DNA of 64,000 nt from Sycon ciliatum (GCF_964019385.1 NC_088645.1:34474820-34538819), one strand, 5' to 3'; positions 31,701 to 43,200 are shown, counted from the stretch's first letter. Program-made: numbers and translations. The notes: generated from the sequence alone by a model not told the origin.

Positions 31701-34258
31701 ACCAACCGTAGCTTGTCCGGCTTGTTGGGGTTGGTGACCCCAAAGTGCGGGAGATACCAGGTGGTGTTGGAGTCCACCGCTGCCTGATGGGGAGATAGAA
31801 TCTCCGCGTAGCGCTTGTCGACATACTCAGCAATCTTCTCGTCGTACTTCGCTAGCAGCGATGGGTTGCGGTCAAGCTTGCGCTCAAGGCTGCGGAGTCG
31901 ATTGAACGCGTTGCCGTAGCTACGTGGCAGCACTGGGTCGTCTTTGCGCCACAGGAGCCCCGTCTCCCACCTAGTCTCGTCAAACCGCTGTGTTGTCGCC
32001 TGCAGCAGCTCAAATGCCCGCAGCTCTTCACGGTTGTGGGCTGTAGCGTGCGGCACCTTGACTCCGAAATCGTCAGTCCTAAACGACGATTTGACTAGCT
32101 GGTGAAGTTCTTCATCCTCGGTAGAGATGGTTTGCAGAACGACGTCATCCACTCTGCCCTGACGATGAGATGACCGACCGTGCACGACCCACCCAAGCTT
32201 GGTTCGCGAGGCGATCGGCGCGTTGGGCGCGCCTTCAATGACCTCTCGCCCGACCGTCAGGCTGACATTGTCCTGGCCGATCAGGAGCTGGGGCTTTTTG
32301 TTATCGAGTGTGTGGACCGGCACGTCTTTCAGATGCGGCCACTGGTTCAGCGCCTTTGCAGACGTCACCGGCTGACACGTCAAATCGAGGTTGTTCACTG
32401 TCCTGGCATTTCTCAGCTGAAAGGTCTCATCTCCCTGCAACCCAGCAATCTGCAGGTTCAAGGACATGGACTGAGGATGGTGCTGATGCTGCTTATCTGT
32501 CCACGTGAGAGACAGCGGCTTCACTGGGCCAGACGCTTGCAGGGTCTTGGCTAATTGGGTGTCTACTAGTGTCACTGTAGATCCCTCATCAAACAGTGCG
32601 TACGTCATCACTTCGTTGTCGCCATTTATCAGGCGTACCGGTACTGTTCGGAGGATGACGCTCGCAGATGGCTTCTGCATGCTGCAGGTCACGTGTGATC
32701 CCGTCGTGATGGAGTTAGTCTGCTCACTATCAGCAGAGACTCTGCGTTGTCCTTGTTGCTCATAGTTCTGCGGATGTAACAGAGGGTGGTGAAGACTCGT
32801 GCAGCCATCTACGCCACATGGCTTGCTCCGTTGGCAGTTTCGTGCACCATGCCCATACCCGAGACACACATAGCACCGGTTTGCAGACCGGGCCCACTTA
32901 CGCCGTTCACTCTGGCTCACATCCTTGAATGATTTGCAGGACGAAACTGAGTGGCCGGCTTTCTCGCAGAAGGCGCATGCCCTTGGTTTGCGCTTCTGTT
33001 CGGAGATAGTCGCCATTAGTTGACCGGCCCGCCGTTTCGACTGTTCTCCACCGCTGGTGTTGGTGTTGCCAACGATTGGTGGGCTCACATGGTAAGCTGC
33101 AGCCGCACGCTCTGTCAGCCAATCTGACAAATCCTTCAGCGTGGAACGGCGACCAAGACTCTGCACATGCTCTCCCCAGCGGAGGCGCAGCTCATTTGGC
33201 AGCTTTGCCACGATGTCTTGGCGGAGCTGCGGATTTGTGAGATGATCCGTCTCCTCCAACAGCTCCATGGTGCTTACCAGGTTCCGCACAGCACTGGTGA
33301 GCTCGATTATGCTCTCCAGATCCACTGTTTTAATGCTGTTTAATTCCTTGGTGCGCTTTATGAGCGACTGGATGATGAGGTCAGGGTTGCCAAACCTGAG
33401 CCTCAGCATGCTGATCACCTGGTCAACATTGTCAGGAACTGTCAGCATTCCCGCCACTAGGTTTCGCGCCTTTCCCTTTAGCGCCTTTGCCAACCGAGCC
33501 ATGTTCTCACTTGGAGAAAACTCGCACTCCGTTGTTGACCGCTCATATGAGCTTAGGAAGGCGGGCCACTCCTCGGGGCTCCCAGAGAACAGTGGCAAAT
33601 CTTTGTGGGCACTCTGCCGAGCGACAAAACGCTTCATATGATCAGTGCTGTTAGGCGCCATGGCCTTCATGGCAGCCCCCAAAGCTGATGCCAACTGCTC
33701 GACCGGTTCCGATTGACGCTGGAGCATGGCCTGGTATGCACGCTCTTTAAGCTGGTGCTCTCGTTGCTGTGCATCCAGCTGTTGGTGCAGAGAGGTTACG
33801 GATGCTGCCTCACTCTCTGCCACAGTGCCGACCGCTGACCGCATGGACGGTGGTTTCGGCGGTGGCGACGGTTTATCCAAACGCCCACGCGCACTTCTGG
33901 CTCGAGGTGCTGGTGTGGGTGCCAAATTTGTCGGTGTGCCCATATGCGTGTTACGCTCACCAGACGTTATTTCCTCTATGGCCGCCATCTCCATCTCAAC
34001 TCTGATAGCCTCGACTTTTTCAGCACTCTCCAACTCAATTTGGTGCTGTCGCCGCTGTAAATCGGCAAGTCTCTCCTCAGAGGCGAGTTGTGCGGCCAGT
34101 TTCGCCCTGCGTACGGTACTAACACTACTAGTAACAGACTCAACGAGTGACGGAGCAACTGAATATTCCCTCACCGAGGGCTCGGGCGTTTCCATGTCCG
34201 CGTCGACGCCGTACCAGTTCGGTCGTCGTGACTCCCGCTGGCTTCGCCTGACGGACAT
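28742..34258 (-). CDS. BEL/Pao gag-pol polyprotein, 1838 aa
   Basis: The open frame reaches 34285, but its first ATG is at 34258. Numbering the frame from 34285, the domains are: coiled, charged gag N-terminus (about 60-200), gag core (220-400), and CCHC knuckles CAFCEKAGHSVSSC (437-450) and CYVCLGYGHGARNC (471-484). Then come an aspartic protease FDEGST (565-570), reverse transcriptase with LVFDAAS (861-867) and YVDD (981-984), and RNase H with FCDAS (1167-1171) and WSDSR (1241-1245). The integrase has an HHCC zinc finger (H1485 to C1524) and catalytic D1557, D1619 and E1669. The BEL-specific C-terminal domain (about 1760-1845) closes it. Length and order are typical for BEL/Pao and no key residue is missing. 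It has no envelope gene. Confidence 0.95.
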   Translation of the reverse strand: MSVRRSQRESRRPNWYGVDADMETPEPSVREYSVAPSLVESVTSSVSTVRRAKLAAQLASEERLADLQRRQHQIELESAEKVEAIRVEMEMAAIEEITSGERNTHMGTPTNLAPTPAPRARSARGRLDKPSPPPKPPSMRSAVGTVAESEAASVTSLHQQLDAQQREHQLKERAYQAMLQRQSEPVEQLASALGAAMKAMAPNSTDHMKRFVARQSAHKDLPLFSGSPEEWPAFLSSYERSTTECEFSPSENMARLAKALKGKARNLVAGMLTVPDNVDQVISMLRLRFGNPDLIIQSLIKRTKELNSIKTVDLESIIELTSAVRNLVSTMELLEETDHLTNPQLRQDIVAKLPNELRLRWGEHVQSLGRRSTLKDLSDWLTERAAAAYHVSPPIVGNTNTSGGEQSKRRAGQLMATISEQKRKPRACAFCEKAGHSVSSCKSFKDVSQSERRKWARSANRCYVCLGYGHGARNCQRSKPCGVDGCTSLHHPLLHPQNYEQQGQRRVSADSEQTNSITTGSHVTCSMQKPSASVILRTVPVRLINGDNEVMTYALFDEGSTVTLVDTQLAKTLQASGPVKPLSLTWTDKQHQHHPQSMSLNLQIAGLQGDETFQLRNARTVNNLDLTCQPVTSAKALNQWPHLKDVPVHTLDNKKPQLLIGQDNVSLTVGREVIEGAPNAPIASRTKLGWVVHGRSSHRQGRVDDVVLQTISTEDEELHQLVKSSFRTDDFGVKVPHATAHNREELRAFELLQATTQRFDETRWETGLLWRKDDPVLPRSYGNAFNRLRSLERKLDRNPSLLAKYDEKIAEYVDKRYAEILSPHQAAVDSNTTWYLPHFGVTNPNKPDKLRLVFDAASKTGGSSLNDALLSGPDLLRPLPAVLFGFREEAIAFGGDIQEMFHQVVIRPQDRCAQRFLWRGQDRNSKPTVYQMRVMTFGSTSSPTSAQFVKNINAAEHRDKLRAVQGIVEHHYVDDYFDSCAETKEAVKIVTDVIDIHRQGGFHIRNWVSNSPTVLEAVPIEMRAPSSIVSLDVDPATSVERTLGMIWDPSADTLGFHVSKLRLEQMLTSKSTTKRQALSTVMSVFDPLGLVACYSIRARVLIQSIWRASIGWDDELPRSLQGEWTSWCGELTELGKLAIPRCYSLKPGGVANVQLHVFCDASELAFAAVGYFRFQLNDGTVDTALVTAKSRVAPLKPLSIPRPELQAALLGARIANAITSSHRIQPDSTVFWSDSRTVLCWIKSDGRRYKPFVAHRVGELSELSNPDDWHWVSTIDNVADLASRGVAVNEIPPTSRWFTGPAFLKEPTSQWPTVPSTSEPVENDADDAELKKEFVGHAAQRTNRLCLPDPERFSSWHKLVRTTAWVVRYVRKLKASVARKSTKLPAELLASEVQHAQTLWWKTVQQDCFPDELASLQKGEPVSRSSRLYKLSAGLDDDVIRVFGRTDSAAELRPSAKRPVILDPDHRYTRLLLQQHHVWNGHHGQERMANDLRQCYWILKLRVAVRRTWTECQRCKNERVIPLQPEMGQLPECRITANVRPFTNTGMDYFGPMEVTVGRRREKRYGVLFTCMSTRAVHLEVAHSLTTDACIQSIRRMSARRGQPAAIYSDKGTNLRGADRELRESIGELDQDRLTAELTARSIEWHFNPPAAPHMGGAWERLVRSVKVALRASLTEQHPRDESLLTVFAEAESLVNGRPLTHVPLDAEDDECLTPNHFLIGTSSAALCPGVFNNADLCLRKQWRVAQALTEMFWRRWVKEYLPTLTRRTKWHQPCRQLAPGDVVVIADDKATRGVWPRGIVIAVHPGRDGTVRVADVKTTTGVYRRPVARLCYLDVRK

Positions 34259-34388
34259 GACTAACAAAACCAAACGATCTTCCACCCAACGTAGAAACGA
34301 TCGCGATCAGAACACTTTCGTTACGTGACTTAGCAGCGTCCCGTACGAACTCTTTAGTGCTGTTCGTTCTTGATTTCTCCAATAGAAA

Positions 34389-34405
34389 TCCGGCTCGAAG
34401 GACCA
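34389..34405 (-). promoter_or_regulatory. Primer-binding site, tRNA-Tyr type
   Basis: Directly inside the 5' LTR the minus strand reads TGGTCCTTCGAGCCGGA. This complements the 3' end of eukaryotic tRNA-Tyr including CCA, so that tRNA would prime minus-strand DNA. Confidence 0.8.
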
Positions 34406-35219
34406 TGTAAATTCGCCAACACTCCAAAACACTCCAAAGCTGTGCTTAGTATGACGATAGTGTAAATGTGATAATAAGACAAGAAAGACGAAGCAAACTC
34501 TATGAGCACCAAAGAAAAAAAACTCTACCATGAACAAGAAAGCCACCAAGACAAGGCTACTTCTTGCCCAGAGGAACAGTCCCGAAAAGGTGCTATGCAA
34601 CCAGAAAAGGATACAAGAAAAGAAACAAGTGCAAAATTCCGTACTGCGCCGCACGGTGCGTGAGAACCCCGCGCGGGATCAGCGGAAACTTCGCGGAGAG
34701 ATTTAGGACACGCATTGCCAAAAGGAGAAGTGTGAAGAGGTCAAAGTACAAGTGCGATTCCAGTGCAAAACAGCAGATCACAGAAAACTATCGCAGGCAA
34801 GTCAAACTACACGTATGCATGCGTACCACTACGGCACTAGCAGATCCGCGGATCTGGCGCTAGCAACAATCGCTCGTGATCACATGATCAATGACATAAT
34901 AATTATTCAAAAATGGCGCTGCTGCGACTGCACACTTCGGCAGCTGGCACATGCACATGGCAAGAAAGAAACGAAAATAATTCAAAAACAGTTCGAACAC
35001 GTACACAACGAAGGAATAAGTTTGAGAGAACAATAAATTTATCAAGTAGAACAATGTAGTATAAATCTGCCAGGGGGTGCTTGCACCTAGCGCTGGGTGA
35101 CAGTAAGCGCTGACAGACAGAAGAGAAAGAACTAACAGAGGAAGAGAAATACTACAGAGCTGCAGAACGACGATCAAACGGCAAATTCAGTAAGTCTGTC
35201 TGAGCACGCAGCGCGGACA
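34406..35219 (-). repeat. BEL/Pao 5' LTR
   Basis: Same 814 bases as 27902-28715. It carries the element's promoter by position. Open frames inside it are identical in both LTRs and are not taken as genes. Confidence 0.95.
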
Positions 35220-35224
35220 GTATG
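35220..35224. repeat. Target site duplication, right copy (GTATG)
   Basis: Matches 27897-27901. The host sequence after it happens to begin GTATG again. Confidence 0.9.
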
Positions 35225-35288
35225 GTATGACTGCCAGCACTGGAAATAAGTTGCTGAGAAGTGAGGAGAGCTGACTGGACTTGCTGAG
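35225..35288 (-). CDS. Ig-like exon, 5' part, split by BEL insertion
   Basis: The minus strand shows an excellent acceptor (TTATTGTGTCTTTTTTGCCCAG). After it the phase-1 frame reads AQQVQSALLTSQQLISSAGS and continues in frame into the segment at 27901 once the element is removed. The LLTSQQLISSAGSHTI stretch looks like the A-B strands of an Ig domain, leading to the first cysteine in the other part. Confidence 0.65.
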
Positions 35289-36560
35289 CTGGGCAAAAAA
35301 GACACAATAATGGATAAATGACAAAAGAGAAGAAAACACATGAGTACGAGTTATGCAACAACTATCCACGACTGTGACAAGACGATAAAGAATCAGAACG
35401 TGCAATGATAGGGCACAAAACTGACAGGCTACTGAGACATTCAGCGACTTGAGACCTAGCTCTAACACATCCCCAGTGCGAGTATCATCAGCTTTTCACT
35501 CACAAAGCGACTGTTCAGTACATGGGGTAGTGGTCTACCAGAGCAATCACACTCACCACCGTGGGGGTTTTCCAGAAATGAGTAGAAGCAAAAAACCACA
35601 CTCGCAGCCACATAATAGATAAATAGCCGAAAAACATCTAAATCCATCAAAGAACCGCCAGCAAGCGGGAGAAAAGGCCGTGAAATCAAGTGAAACAGCA
35701 TGGCCAGTGGTGAGCATGGGTGACTGGGCAGCAGGGGAGCGCCTGAAAAACAATGACTCCCTACATTCCTAGCCGCGACCGCTCAACCGGGCTAGAGGAA
35801 AAACACGCCTTTCGGCCAAAAATCCTTTCTATTTCATTAATTCCTGCCCCGCTGCCAGTCAGACCCAAGAATAGCGATAGCAAGAAATGGTATGTAATAA
35901 CCGGTGTATGTCATAATCATAAGCCACACACATAGGCATAGATTGTCAAGAAGAACAGCGGACGACTCCCATGAAACCAGGGTGGGTGGGCGGGCAACTT
36001 CAACTACCACGAGGAAAAACAAAGACCACGATGGCAGGTTCAACGGAGTTGCGCAGACCAAGAGCAAATGCACGAAAATATTTGTAAGTGAAAAATACGT
36101 TTTTTGCACTCTTTCGCTACGCTCAGCCGTGAAAAAACAAAACTTTTCACTCACAAAGCGACTGTTCAGTACATGGGGTAGTGGTCTACCAGAGCAATCA
36201 CACTCACGATGTAAAGGATAGTGAGGCCGATAGGAGAGCAGCACACATAGATTTAAACAAGGAAAACGAGCAGTGTGGCGCATGGCGCCAGTGTGTCAAA
36301 GTCTTGGGCACTGTGACCACCATCTGTGGCCAAGTGTATAGTTACTATGAACATTATGGAGACCCGGCCAGACTTGCCCTGGGATGCTCACTAGTAGGCC
36401 AGGCTGGGTCCCGTGGCAACCGGGCGAGCACGCATCAGCCAGGATAACATGATCAGCAGTGTACTCCGAGCAGACAAAATCTCTGCGAAATGCCCGAAAG
36501 TTTCCCTGCTAGGTTGCGAGTGCTACATCATGGAGTAGTACTGCCAGTAAATTCAATGTG
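35289..36560. other. Intron with dispersed repeats
   Basis: A repeat of about 62 bases (CACAAAGCGACTGTTCAGTA) occurs at 35492-35553 and again at 36143-36208. A 147-base repeat (35996-36142) recurs at 39590-39737. No coding exon supported. Confidence 0.6.
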
Positions 36561-36649
36561 AGGTGCTGTACTTCCGTGATTGGGCTGGACGTCCGTTCAG
36601 TTTCTGCAAGAGAAGGAATCCTGTATCGAATGCACACGTCCGCCCCTCA

Positions 36650-36850
36650 CACACTTACTGCACACACATGCACCCTTACGCACATTCACTGTACACACAC
36701 GCACATTCACTGTACACACACGTACTGTACACACACACTCACTGTACCCACACGCACATTCACTGTACACACACACACACTCACTGTACACACACGTACT
36801 GCACACACACACACATACTGTACACACACGCACTGCCCGTGCACGTACAC
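36650..36850. repeat. CACACA/TGTACACA low-complexity array
   Basis: Imperfect repetition of GCACATTCACTGTACACACA. Long frames across it are repeat read-through. Confidence 0.9.
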
Positions 36851-36924
36851 TCCTCCGCGTGCCCCGACAAAAAAACGGGGTGAAGAGCCGGTACCGAGAC
36901 ATAAAAACCCACATACCTCTATGT

Positions 36925-36928
<4 letters not shown>

Positions 36929-36957
<29 letters not shown>
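36929..36957. repeat. CT microsatellite
   Basis: Pure CT dinucleotides, 14 units. Confidence 0.97.
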
Positions 36958-36960
<3 letters not shown>

Positions 36961-37019
36961 TTCAACATGTCTGTAATCATTCATAACCACATGATCGTTC
37001 ATCAAGTCATACACCATCA

Positions 37020-37530
37020 TATGTCATCACTGACCATCGGGCTTCTCTCTCATCATGGCATCAAGCCATACACAATCATGTGCCATCACTGCCCATCGGG
37101 CTTCTCCCTCATCATGGCACCAAGCCATACTCATCACTGCCCATCGGACTTCTCCCTCCCCCTCATCATGGCATCAATCCATACACAACCATGTGTCATC
37201 ACTGCCCATCGGGCTTCTCCCTCATCATGGCATCAAGCCATACACAACCATGTGCCATCCCTGCCCATCGGGCCTCTCCCTCATCATGGCACCAAGCCAT
37301 ACTCATCACTGCCCATCGGGCTTCTCCCTCCCCCTCATCATGGCATCTAGCCATACACAATCATGTGTCATCACGGCCCATCGGGCTTCTCCCTCATCAT
37401 GGCATCAAGCCATACACAATCTTGTGTCCTCACTGCCCATTGGGCTTCTCCATGATTATGGCATCAAGCCCTACGCAATCATGTGTCATCACTGTCCATC
37501 GGGCTTCTTACTCACTCCGGCATCACTCAC
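37020..37530. repeat. Tandem repeat, about nine units of 48-65 bp
   Basis: Each unit carries CATCACTGCCCATCGGGCTT and CATCATGGCATCAAGCCATA. Shorter units lacking CACAATCATGTG alternate with full ones, giving a higher-order pattern. Frames of up to 256 codons here derive from the repeat. Confidence 0.9.
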
Positions 37531-39589
37531 ATACACACTAAATAATGGCAAGCCGGGTTACCCATTTATACACCACACAAGGCCGTTCCCAATCGCTTGC
37601 ATCATGTTCAGTCGTGGGTGATCCGGTGTCTGTTCCACGGCCTAGGTACTGGCTTGGTACTGTAAGGACAGCAAGAGGAAACATATATAAATACTTCATT
37701 AAGATTCAACACCGAAAACATAAGGACGGCATGCACAGGCGAGATCAAGATACGTAAAGCTTTAACCAGTTGACTTGGCCTGGCAGCTGACTGGGGTGTC
37801 TCGCACACCTTACACAATCAAAGTGGTGGCTTGACTTTTATGAATTGGCTTGGTGTTACAACAGTGGAGTTGTGCAGTGTGCCATCATGTTACCTCACCT
37901 CGCACATTGCAGCCTGCAGTGACCGAGTGAGGACTACGCGCTACCTGCCGCTTTAGTTATCGCTCCGTCTGGAACGTACACTTATATTGAGCGTGTTCGG
38001 TAACCCTAGTCTTACTCTCTGGACGAAGGAAACCTGGACAGTACTGCTTCCCACCCCTGGTCAACATCGCACGCCCCCGCTGCGGTTGCTGTCCCATTAT
38101 CTGTTGTGTTGTTGTCGCTTGCTGCAATAGCCCATGACTATTGTCGTACTTGTTTGCACTCATACAATCCCAGGCTGTACTTTGGAACTGTTTCCATTGC
38201 CCATGTACTCCTTATTCTTTGCTTGCTTTTATGCTGAGAGAACATATGCTGGCTCCCTGTACTGCTTAGCCGCGTACTCATTTGGTTGAAATTTGTGAAT
38301 AGTACTACTAATAATCTGACGTGAGTGAGGTGGATGGGCACCTCAGGAACACAAGTTTGAAGTCAGCAAGCAGTCAACTTTTGCGTGAATTTCTTCCGGA
38401 ACCATGTCTGGTGGGCCCCACCCGTGAAAAAACAAACGAACATTTGTCTCGTCCTGCCGGCCAATTGTCCCCCCTTGTGTGTCCGATGGCTGCGGACGTC
38501 GAAATCTGTTACACCCCGATTACACCTGGCCGGAAATCTACTAGCATTTTGCACGATGGTGGACTTGGACAACATTTACCCATTGTTGCCCGATTTTTGT
38601 ACTCAGACTGACAAACTAACTACTCTTGTTGTTCATGGTTGCCTCTACAAACACAATACAGTCATGTACATCGCTCTGCACATCCATAACATTCTGATGG
38701 TCCCGTGACATTGATCATGCACCCTGTGTAGGGCCTAGGGCGGTACGGGTTGGGCGTTTGTTTGCTCCCTTGAATACGACGGCATGTACACCCCTTTCGA
38801 TCGTGTCAACTACATGATTATGTACTTCGTAAATTATCGAAAAAACATCCACAATCTCAAGTACTGATACTTATCTTTTCTCTCCGGTCCATGTGCGGTC
38901 CGAAAACTGGCTGGCTCTCCCAGTGAACTCCGGTTGGTGTTGTCAACACACAGCTACGACCTTGTTGCCCTTCGCCACGATGTCAGACAACTACTTCAGT
39001 TTGACTGCGATGTCACCTCTGCCAGGAGCTTCGCCACCATTTGGGACACGATGTGATCGACAGCGCTCATCACCGACTCCGTAGACTCTCGATCTCATCA
39101 CTGCGCCCACGGAAAACTCTCAAGGACTCGCTGAAGCCTTTGAGGAGTATGGTTGCGGTACAGGTAGGTGTCGGCTCGACATGTCGGCACTGAGTGACCA
39201 ATTGTTTTGTAAACTAAATTTTACTTCCACAATCTTTGCTGGTCGTCCGAAACGCAATGATTTGTGTAGCTGTCAACGGTGACTCTGCTCCACCTGGTAC
39301 CAAACTTGCTGGTGTGTGGAGGATTACGCTCAGCTTGTTTTAGCTGTTTCCGCCTTTCGCAGATCGATCTGCAGCTCCCAAAAACGTCAGGTTACTGGTA
39401 CATCAGTTTGCAGGCCCAATCAGGCGATGTGGACCTTTTGTAGGCTGGACCGATTCATTATAGATGGTGCACGGCACTGTCGCTTCTTTCTCCTGGACTA
39501 TTACACTGTAGATCTAATATGAAAAAATAATAAGATGAGTTGTGGTGTTGTGTGGCTGCGAGTGGAAACTAAAAACTGGAGCACTTCAA
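37531..39589. other. No supported gene
   Basis: Short open frames only, with no recognised domain. I regard it as intron of the Ig/CCP gene. Confidence 0.45.
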
Positions 39590-39737
39590 AACTTCAACTA
39601 CCACGAGGAAAAACAAAGACCACGATGGCAGGTTCAACGGAGTTGCGCAGAACAAGAGCAAATGCACGAAAATATTTGTGAGTGAAAAATACGTTTTTTG
39701 CACTCTTTCGCTACGCTCAGCCGTGAAAAAACAAAAC
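39590..39737 (+). repeat. Second copy of 147-bp dispersed repeat
   Basis: Nearly identical to 35996-36142, including CAAAGACCACGATGGCAGGT and CTTTCGCTACGCTCAGCCGT. Confidence 0.9.
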
Positions 39738-39777
39738 CTTCCAACCTGGAAGGCTAATGGTTACGTAGGACCGAAGA

Positions 39778-39835
39778 GGGGGTAGGGTGGGGGTTGGGGT
39801 GGGGGGGGGGGGGGGGTGGAGGGAGGTGAGCGCAG
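39778..39835 (+). repeat. G-rich tract
   Basis: Several runs of three to sixteen G within 58 bases, capable of quadruplex formation. It directly follows the repeat and precedes the LINE 3' end. Confidence 0.8.
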
Positions 39836-39904
39836 CGTAAGGGTGCGCAAGCTAAGACCCACGGCTACAAGGAATGCAGAGTCCAGTTAATAACATGGAT
39901 CGTC

Positions 39905-42900
39905 ATATGCCCACGACCAGTCGTTGGTCTTCAAATAGTGGTTGGCTGCAAGTTAGAAGTGTTGCAAGTTCTTGGTGCAGAATGTACCAGGGAAGACTTC
40001 CGCGGGCAGATGGTTCCAGACGGGGACAATTGCGTGAGGGTAGGCTCGACACAGGTTGTTTCTGGAGCGGACTGGAAGTTTATTTGCCTGTTGGTGTGCG
40101 TGAGCATTACATCTCTGGAAAGTAGATCGACTACGGGTGGAGTGGACTGTTCGATGTTGGGGCTATTGGGTTGGCAACATCCTATGTGAAGGGGATAGGC
40201 ATCCGGACAATGCATCTTGTGCAGGAGACAAAGTGCTGCATCCATCCGACGAAGAGCAAAACTCGGGAGCCAACACATTGGGGCGATGGCTCGGATGGCC
40301 CGGGCTTGCACACGGTCGAGTCTCGCAAGATCGGATGGGGCCACTCCCATCCAGACAAGGGGGCAGTACTCCATTACTGGGCGCAAGAAAACATTTCAGG
40401 CTTGGATGCAACCGGGCATGTTTAGGAGGTGGAAATCCTTACACAAAGCGCCAAGTCGCTGTGTTGCCCGGAGGACTACGGTACGAAGGTAAGCCGACCA
40501 TCGAAACTGATGCCTTAGATGTTCAGCTCCTCTTGTTTCGTCACATTAGATCCGTTGAAATCAATCAGTGGCATGTTCCATTGTGCGCGGTGGAAGCTGA
40601 CAGTCAGTGCCTGGGATTTGGCTGGTTCAAATTTTATTTTCCATTCTTGACCCGAGCGTATGTTGTTGACTGCTAGCTGGAGGGCTTGGGTGGTATCTTC
40701 TTGGGTGGTGGGGGTGATGGTGGCATACAGCGAAGTGTCGTCTGCGAACGAGGCTAGGTCAGCACCGGCTGGCACGTGGTCCTCGCAGTCACTCACGTAT
40801 ATGAGGAAGAGAGTGGGACCAAGAATACCGCTCTGGGGGACTCCAGCCTGAATCAGGAGCCTTGAGGATGTCTGGCCACAAATGACCACTTGAAGGTAGC
40901 GTTCACTGAAGTAGTTGCTGAGCCACTGGTGCAATTGCCCACGCAGGCCGTATACGTTGGACTTGTGTAGCACACGTGGGTGTGATACGCGATCAAACGC
41001 ACCGGCTATGTCAACGGTGAGTATGCGTGCTGCGCCTTTCTCCCCAGCTGTATGCAGCCACTGGTAGTGGAGGCTGGTAGGGAGGTCGGCCGCACTATGA
41101 CCGTGGCGAACTCCAAACTGTCTTGTGGAGAAGACGTTGTTCGACTCGAGGAAATTTGTGATTGTTCTGTTGATGATTGTCTCCATCACCTTGAACAGAA
41201 TACAGGTGAGCGAAACTGGACGGTAATTGGAGGGGAGAGGCTTTGATTTCCGTTTCAATATAGGGACCCTGTTGGCAATCTTCCATGTCTTGGGCTGTAT
41301 CCTAGTTTGGAAGCATTGGGTAAACAACGTAGAAAGAGGTTGCGCCAGTCCAGCAGAGCATATTTTCAACACTCGTGCCGGTATCCCATCCGGCGCTGTT
41401 GCCTTTGATGGGTTGAGCTGGCGAAGGGTGCATTCAACAGCAGCCAAACGGAAACGGACATCCGAAAGAGCCTGGTCAGTTCTAGGGCTGACATAATAAT
41501 TATGGGAATGGGGCTGACAGGTCATCTTGGCCGAGACTGCATTTGCTTGGAAAACTAGTAGCGGGCAGTGCACTCTGCTTTGTCTGCGCTGGCTGTGTAC
41601 TCACGTCCATCGGGATCACGTAATGTCGGAACAGATTAACTACGCCCAATACCAGAGGCACGCTTGATGGTGCGCCACCAGTCACTGGGTGCCAGCTGCT
41701 TTGAGGTCATTTTCTGTCTCAGTTCGCCATGAAAGCACTCTTGGCAATTTTAGGACAGGCAATCGTTGACAGCCGTGCATATTGGTGAGCTGACTGCCGA
41801 TCGTCATCAGCCTGGTCGCCTCTCAGGCACCTCCTTGTACGTCGTTTCCTCACCGTGGCAGCAGTGCACTCGTAGGTCCACCATGGAAGATTTGATGCTT
41901 GGGTTTTCAGAATTTTAGAGGGGATTAATCTCTTCATAACCTCCAGGATCTTCTCTGATATGCCAGTGTATGACAGGTCTGGGTCAGTCCGAGCAATAGC
42001 TGCCCAATTGGTGGTTGTGAAGAAGTGACAGAGCCTGGCCCAATCAGCATGCTGATACCTCCATACTTTTCTTGATATGGGAGGCTCGGTTGATGCACGG
42101 ATCTGGAAGTCAGCAAGTAGACAGGCATGTCAGATTTGCCAAGAGGTGGCAAGACAGTAACCAATGATTCTACGGGTAGGTCGGACATAATCAGGTCCAG
42201 TGTGTTGCGGCCACCCGTTGGTTGGTCGACTAGCTGCTCAAGACGGTGCGGGTATCACATGTGTTCTACATGCTCGCCGGCTCTAGTAGACAAGCCTCTG
42301 GTACGGGCAAAGCAAATATGCTTACATATGACACAAAATCTCAATACCAAAAAAATAATCAAAACGCCAGGAATCTGAAGATAAAGACTCAATCCAATCC
42401 TGTGTTACCGTAACGGGAACTGACACCCAACAGAAATCTAAGAAGATGGCAAGGACAGACAGTTGGCGGTCACGCGGCAATAAAAAATCACCAAACGTAA
42501 GCACTAACAATGTTGAAACATGGTTGCAGGATACAAACTACAAGTAAGCAAGCAAAGCCTACAAAGAACAAATCAGACAGTTAATTCACACAGTTAATAA
42601 TCGTCTAGACCGCTGACATGGACAAGCAGCGGTGCAAGAAGCCGTGGTCTGGCCAACGGCCATACGACCCCCTGCACCCGCAGAAGCATGTTATAGCCTA
42701 ACGGAGCAGGGTAAACGACAGGAGGCTCCAAAGCACACCCATTACTGTTCTTGATCTGGGAGGCTCATTGCTCTAGTTGTTCTGCTACTGTGGAGCTCCT
42801 CTAGGTTATGTACATTGAAGTCCCCAGCAACTATCACAGCAGAGTTGCGACAGGCTGTGGAGGTGAAGCCCCTGCAGATCACGTCGAAGATGCTGGTGTC

Positions 42901-43160
42901 TGTTGTGGAATACAGCTGTGGAATTAACTGCCGCCAGCTTTCTAGACTCCGCCCCAACTCGCAAAAATCTTGAAAAGTTAATGCAACCTCAACGATTACC
43001 TCCGCCGACAGGATTGGCGATGGTCCACCGACATTCTGCCTGTCAACCCACCTACATTTTAGTGCCCCATATATTTTGCTGACCCTTACAGCTCTATCTT
43101 TTGTTTTTGTGCTTGTTTTTGGCCATGATGCCGAGACCTCAGGTCGGCAGAACAATCATC
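39905..43160 (-). pseudogene. Decayed LINE (Jockey/CR1-type) with endonuclease and reverse transcriptase
   Basis: Read on the minus strand from 43155. The endonuclease remnant ends with VIVAGDFNVHNLEELHS (42742-43155). Broken frames then follow at 41934-42188 and 41719-41937. The reverse transcriptase at 40515-41573 has LNPSKATAPDGIPARVLK, YRPVSLTCILFKVME, DIAGAFDRVSH, GVPQSGILGPTLFLIYVSD and FADDTSLYA. A frame-shifted C-terminus at 39931-40386 has YCPLVWMGVA and RLDRVQARAIRAI. Frameshifts and about 430 bases of unrecognised sequence (42300-42740) make it inactive. The 5' side runs towards the assembly gap. Confidence 0.85.
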
Positions 43161-43200
43161 ATCATCGCTGCTGCGTCTCGCTGCATCCCCTACGCAGTAG

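Larger units (their letters stand above)
27902..35219 (-). mobile_element. Full-length BEL/Pao LTR retrotransposon (7318 bp)
   Basis: Complete structure: matching LTRs, GTATG five-base target duplication, primer-binding site, one long gag-pol frame, polypurine tract. BEL/Pao elements usually make five-base duplications. It has no visible stop or frameshift and looks potentially active. It lies inside a coding exon of the minus-strand Ig/CCP gene, in the same orientation as the gene. Confidence 0.95.

Noticed and set aside
36558..37621. Frames of up to 256 codons rich in His and Thr
   Set aside because: Generated by CACACA and the CATCACTGCCCATCGGG tandem repeat.
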